The position numbers and the translations under genes were made by a program. From positions 21,148,927 through 21,212,926 of the forward strand of contig NC_037594.1 in assembly GCF_003073045.1 (NCBI RefSeq): DNA of 64,000 nucleotides. The letters run 5' to 3'. Of the stretch, positions 61,401-64,000 are shown in pieces (position 1 is the first letter of the stretch; every line of letters begins with the position of its first letter). The notes under the pieces were generated by a model, which saw only the letters and a program-made list of their open reading frames with translations, was not told where the DNA came from and made no database searches. The DNA is from Pomacea canaliculata. Taxonomy: Eukaryota; Mollusca; Gastropoda; Architaenioglossa; Ampullariidae.

Positions 61401-63861
61401 AGTCCTTTAGTCACTATATTCTTCGTACCTGACACCACTGTAGATGAGGATGCTGGTATAATAACATCAGACGTGCACACATCACCTATACCTTAGACAT
61501 TTCTTTCACATACCTGAGTGGCCCTTTCAAAGAAATAACTTCTTCATATAATGAAAAAACTCCAAAAAGCAGCAAGTAGTACTTCAATAAATACCAGCCC
61601 ACTAGGAAATGCCAGTAGGCAGTGGGTACTAATCCTGTGAATAATTAGGTTCCACTGACAGAATTCACACGATTAAAAAAAAAAAATAAAGCTGGCACCC
61701 ACACCAACTAGTGTCTGCAGCCAAGAAGACTAAATGCTTGAGAACATCCTCCAGGAATGCCCCTTACTGAAGGCAGAGACACAAACATGACCAGTGAACA
61801 TCCCACTCTAAAGTCAGCAGCAGGGACTTGAAGGTCATTTATCTTGAAAGCTGATCTGAAAGTATAGCTAACTATAGTAAAAAGAAGAAGACAAGATTCT
61901 TTTCTTTGAAATGGTTTGTTAGTATGAAATTTGTACAAAGTGCTTGCAGATGGTGTTTAACACCAAGTAAGTTTTACTGTTTGCAGCTGCATAAAAAAAT
62001 TTTTTCAATTCTGTGATATTCACATTCTTTTGATTATTAAAAAAAATAATAAGTGCAAAATGTGTTTTCAGGACTCAGTTGTCAAGTGCAACCCAAACCC
62101 AGGTGGAGTGGATGATGATACACTCATTATCTGTGATGATATTGGAAACCCACTGAAACAGCAATCCTCTGTGATGTTTTCAGTAAGACTCAGCACTCAT
62201 CGTTTGCAGGCCACAGATAAAATTCTCAACATTACAGTTTGGGTGAATACGTAAGCATACAGACTTCTGCTATAATTTGATATCTTGATTATATGTTTGC
62301 TTTTATGGTGGTTCCTTCTGTGTTAAAATTTCCTGTTGAAACTTTTAAGTACACGAGACCATAGCTAATGTTTGGGATTGCTGAAATTTACAATTTTTGT
62401 TTTCATCTTTTTTACTTTTTAAGCATCTCTCACACAGTTTTGTATCTTAACCTTTTGTAGATTCTTGCATAAAATACTTTGTTCTCAAAGTAAAGTGTAC
62501 CAAAATATTTACATCCAACGTAGGGTGTTTGATTAGATATAAGCTCACCCAGGTCTTATGGTGAATATAAAGTCAGAATGACTACAAACATCGATAACTG
62601 CATCTTGCTTTATCAGCATCTCACTTTATTTGCAGATCAAGATCAGAACACCATAACACAGTTTAAAGTAAACTCTCCTACATTAAAAGACTGCTGATTG
62701 TTTCAAAAAGTCTTTAAAACAAAATTTTTCATTTGTATACCGCTCAGTTCTAACAGTGACACACTTTTATATTTTGTGCTTTTATACATTTGACAGCATG
62801 AGATTATTTGGTTGATCGTCTTCACAGAAGTTATAGTGTTTGGATGTAATGAGTTTGTGTGTGTAAAGACTTAGAGGTGTTTTTTTTTAACGATTGCCAT
62901 GAGCTCCATTGGTGGAGAAAATATGTGTGTCATGAATATTCATCATCATATTATTAAAAGCGAATAGAAATATTTGATAGAAGTGGTAATTTATTAAAAC
63001 TATCAATGTGGCTTGTTTGACTTAATTTTATGTTATGTGAAAATATGAAAATTTGTATGCAAACATTTCATAATTCATACTCATTAAAAAAAAATCTGCA
63101 TAATTTGTTTTTCCACATAATTTTAATCTTTAGATCTTTTTTGGAGAAATTTATATTCCTTAGAATTCAGTCGCTGGATTTTCATGATTGCTTCCTCATG
63201 GTATTTTGTATTTTTAATGATTCTTCACATCCAGGTCAAGCACAGAACAGACGCCAGAGAATGACCAAAAAGTTTTTATGTTCAATGTCATTTTGGAAGC
63301 GAAGCTTGTTCTCAGCTCGTAAGTTTATGTGTAATTTTCTTCAGTGATGTCAGTGTCAAAATCCATTCTTTTGTTCATTCATTTGTTTGTTCCTTTGTTT
63401 GTTCATTTATTTTAACACAAAAAAAGTTCTGTATGAAAAGATGTTCAACACTTAGCCAACACAAAAAAGCCTAACCATGTCAATAGGAAGTATTTCTCTT
63501 ATACTTATGTATAGCATATTTTCAAGCTTGTCAAAGAAACAGAAATAATTTATTATAGTTCATGTGAGAACTAGGTTTGATGGAGTATGACATGAAAATA
63601 GTGGGTTTTCCCTTCTTTATGGATCTAGAATCTTATATTTAATGACTGTAATGAGATAAACCCCCGTTTTATAGGGGTTGGGATAAATATAAAAGTTAAA
63701 GATGCTGAATTTATTGTTTGATAAAATAACCCCCATTATCCACCTCCACTCCCAGAAATGTTCGTCCTGATGACCAGATCCTGTGTGCTGGAGAGCCACG
63801 AGGAGCAAGTGCCATGAAGTCTGAGAAGGATATTGGTGCAGCTGTCAACCACACCTACATT
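46416..63861 (+). CDS. Integrin alpha, laminin-binding (PS1, alpha6/7-like) type; 3' end beyond the window
   Basis: Seventeen exons join in phase to 845 residues: 46416-46603, 51713-51840, 53375-53460, 53704-53874, 54471-54516, 54774-54911, 55244-55457, 55762-55849, 57133-57271, 58050-58138, 58309-58604, 58879-59056, 59315-59485, 60945-61178, 62072-62250, 63235-63318, 63756-63861. A signal peptide (MADKRVCSWGVLSFTVSFLV) is followed by a seven-bladed FG-GAP propeller: LILVGAP, VIGAPGSNIW, VSGAPRS, DLIVGAP, FAVGAP and DLLVGSY blades. Three Ca-binding loops are seen (DLNNDGYDD, DVNHDGYQD, DLDSNGYPD). There is no inserted I domain. Thigh and calf domains follow (KECGDDNLCKSNLQF). GNGTVYIYHGSKSGVV and GGAVYVYL match alpha6/alpha7 best. 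The protein would pair with a beta chain and bind laminin at the cell surface. The missing part holds calf-2, the membrane helix and the GFFKR tail. Intron 1 is 5.1 kb. Confidence 0.95.
49695..49738 (+). repeat. SINE 3' fragment in integrin intron 1
   Basis: GTGATATAGCCTGGCTCGGC followed by GTAAAACACCATCCCC matches the body end of the main SINE family in plus orientation. The tRNA head is absent. Confidence 0.6.
51225..51645 (+). mobile_element. LINE 3' fragment (RTE/L2-like C-terminus)
   Basis: Read in pieces, it gives ESETWRATNTITNKIQAFVN, then a CLHHIL block and, at the end, VAALYSTGDAKE-stop. This is the C-terminal zone seen after the reverse transcriptase in many non-LTR elements (the ETW.....K.QAF..RCLR.IL pattern). 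The frame is interrupted. The terminal 45 bases also occur at 35.75 kb. It sits just before integrin exon 2. Confidence 0.75.
51906..52229. mobile_element. 324-bp hAT MITE with perfect 8-bp target duplication
   Basis: The terminal repeats CAGTGGTTCTCAAAGTGTGG and (other strand) CAGTGGTTCTCAAAGTATTT are inverted, and GATTAAGT flanks both sides (51898-51905 and 52230-52237). It has no transposase. It lies in integrin intron 2. Confidence 0.92.
54872..55023 (+). repeat. Threefold tandem repeat of an exon end and its splice donor
   Basis: Unit 1 (54872-54927) is the end of integrin exon 6 (AAGGCACTGCCTCCTCCAAC to CTTG) plus the donor GTGAGTAAATG. Unit 2 (54928-54978) and unit 3 (54979-55023) repeat it with growing divergence. 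The donor is changed to GATGAGTAAAT in unit 2 and GCGAGTAAATG in unit 3, so only unit 1 keeps GT. Confidence 0.75.
55870..56960. repeat. GC-richer unclassified insertion with poly-C run in integrin intron 8
   Basis: This stretch is much richer in G+C and CpG than the surrounding intron and has a run of 18 C at 56224-56241. A TTTATTGGTGG near 56079 could be a minus-strand AATAAA. I found neither clear terminal repeats nor a coding motif. It may be a noncoding part of a mobile element. Both ends are approximate. Confidence 0.4.
60030..60665 (+). mobile_element. CR1-like LINE 3' fragments in integrin intron 13
   Basis: The stretch reads YKIATLCYRRLCDLVLPSFL near 60460-60530 and FSGLTIWNSLPISLSGCIYV near 60570-60630, ending FKSGLKTSFL. 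These are the well-known last blocks of CR1/L2-type ORF2 proteins (LCY..L....P..L, LWNSLP, FK..LKT.LF). A similar start block (VTPLLAYFNGF) at 60035 suggests two overlapping or nested fragments. No intact frame. Confidence 0.75.
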
Positions 63862-64000
63862 GTGAGCATGCAACATTTGACATCATTTTTTAATGTATCT
63901 TGTAAACCTGTTAGCTTGCCTGGGTTGATTTCTGCTACTAAGTCTACCAGGAGTGATTTATTATTGTTGTTTAAACATTTTGATCTGTCTTTTCATTTAA

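Overview
The window looks like nuclear DNA of a spiralian animal, most likely a gastropod mollusc. It has AT-rich introns of 0.3-5 kb, animal splice sites, tRNA-derived SINEs and LINE tails. The assignment to a mollusc is an inference, resting mainly on a sperm-type histone-H1/protamine-like gene and a repeat style typical of snails. No bacterial operons, CRISPR arrays, rRNA genes or true tRNA genes were seen.

Layout. At 1.3-14.1 kb on the minus strand lie two tandem LANCL genes (LanC-like, zinc- and glutathione-binding). They share the same nine-exon plan with identical intron phases. At 16.8-17.5 kb on the plus strand is a short intronless gene for an H1-type winged helix fused to an almost pure arginine tail. 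It has a TATA box and a canonical histone mRNA 3' stem-loop. At 19.7-32.3 kb HSP60 (minus) and HSP10 (plus) stand head to head around a shared promoter. That promoter carries heat-shock elements, two of them each next to a CACGTG E-box. At 34.5-38.1 kb (plus) is PYM1, the exon junction complex recycling factor. At 40.2-42.0 kb (minus) is BLOC1S1, with its first exon not found. At 46.4 kb to the window end (plus) are the first 17 coding exons of an integrin alpha subunit of the laminin-binding (PS1, alpha6/alpha7-like) type, cut by the window edge after 845 residues.

The genes are ordinary housekeeping or structural genes apart from the H1/protamine gene. They form no pathway together; only HSP60 and HSP10 are functionally and transcriptionally coupled. 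The introns and spacers hold five or six copies of one tRNA-derived SINE (two with clean target duplications, one with an imperfect one), a second SINE type, LINE 3' fragments, a decayed Tc1/mariner copy, hAT-like and pogo-like MITEs, and a 585-bp element with long inverted ends just upstream of the integrin gene.

The points most worth following up are: (1) the protamine-like gene that ends like a replication-dependent histone gene; (2) the second LANCL copy, which keeps the zinc site but has lost the arginine equivalent to human LANCL1 R364; (3) paired E-box plus heat-shock modules in the HSP60/HSP10 promoter; (4) a scrambled, frame-breaking exon 12 in an otherwise well conserved HSP60; (5) GC-AG introns in LANCL and BLOC1S1; (6) decayed tandem copies of an integrin exon end with its splice donor.
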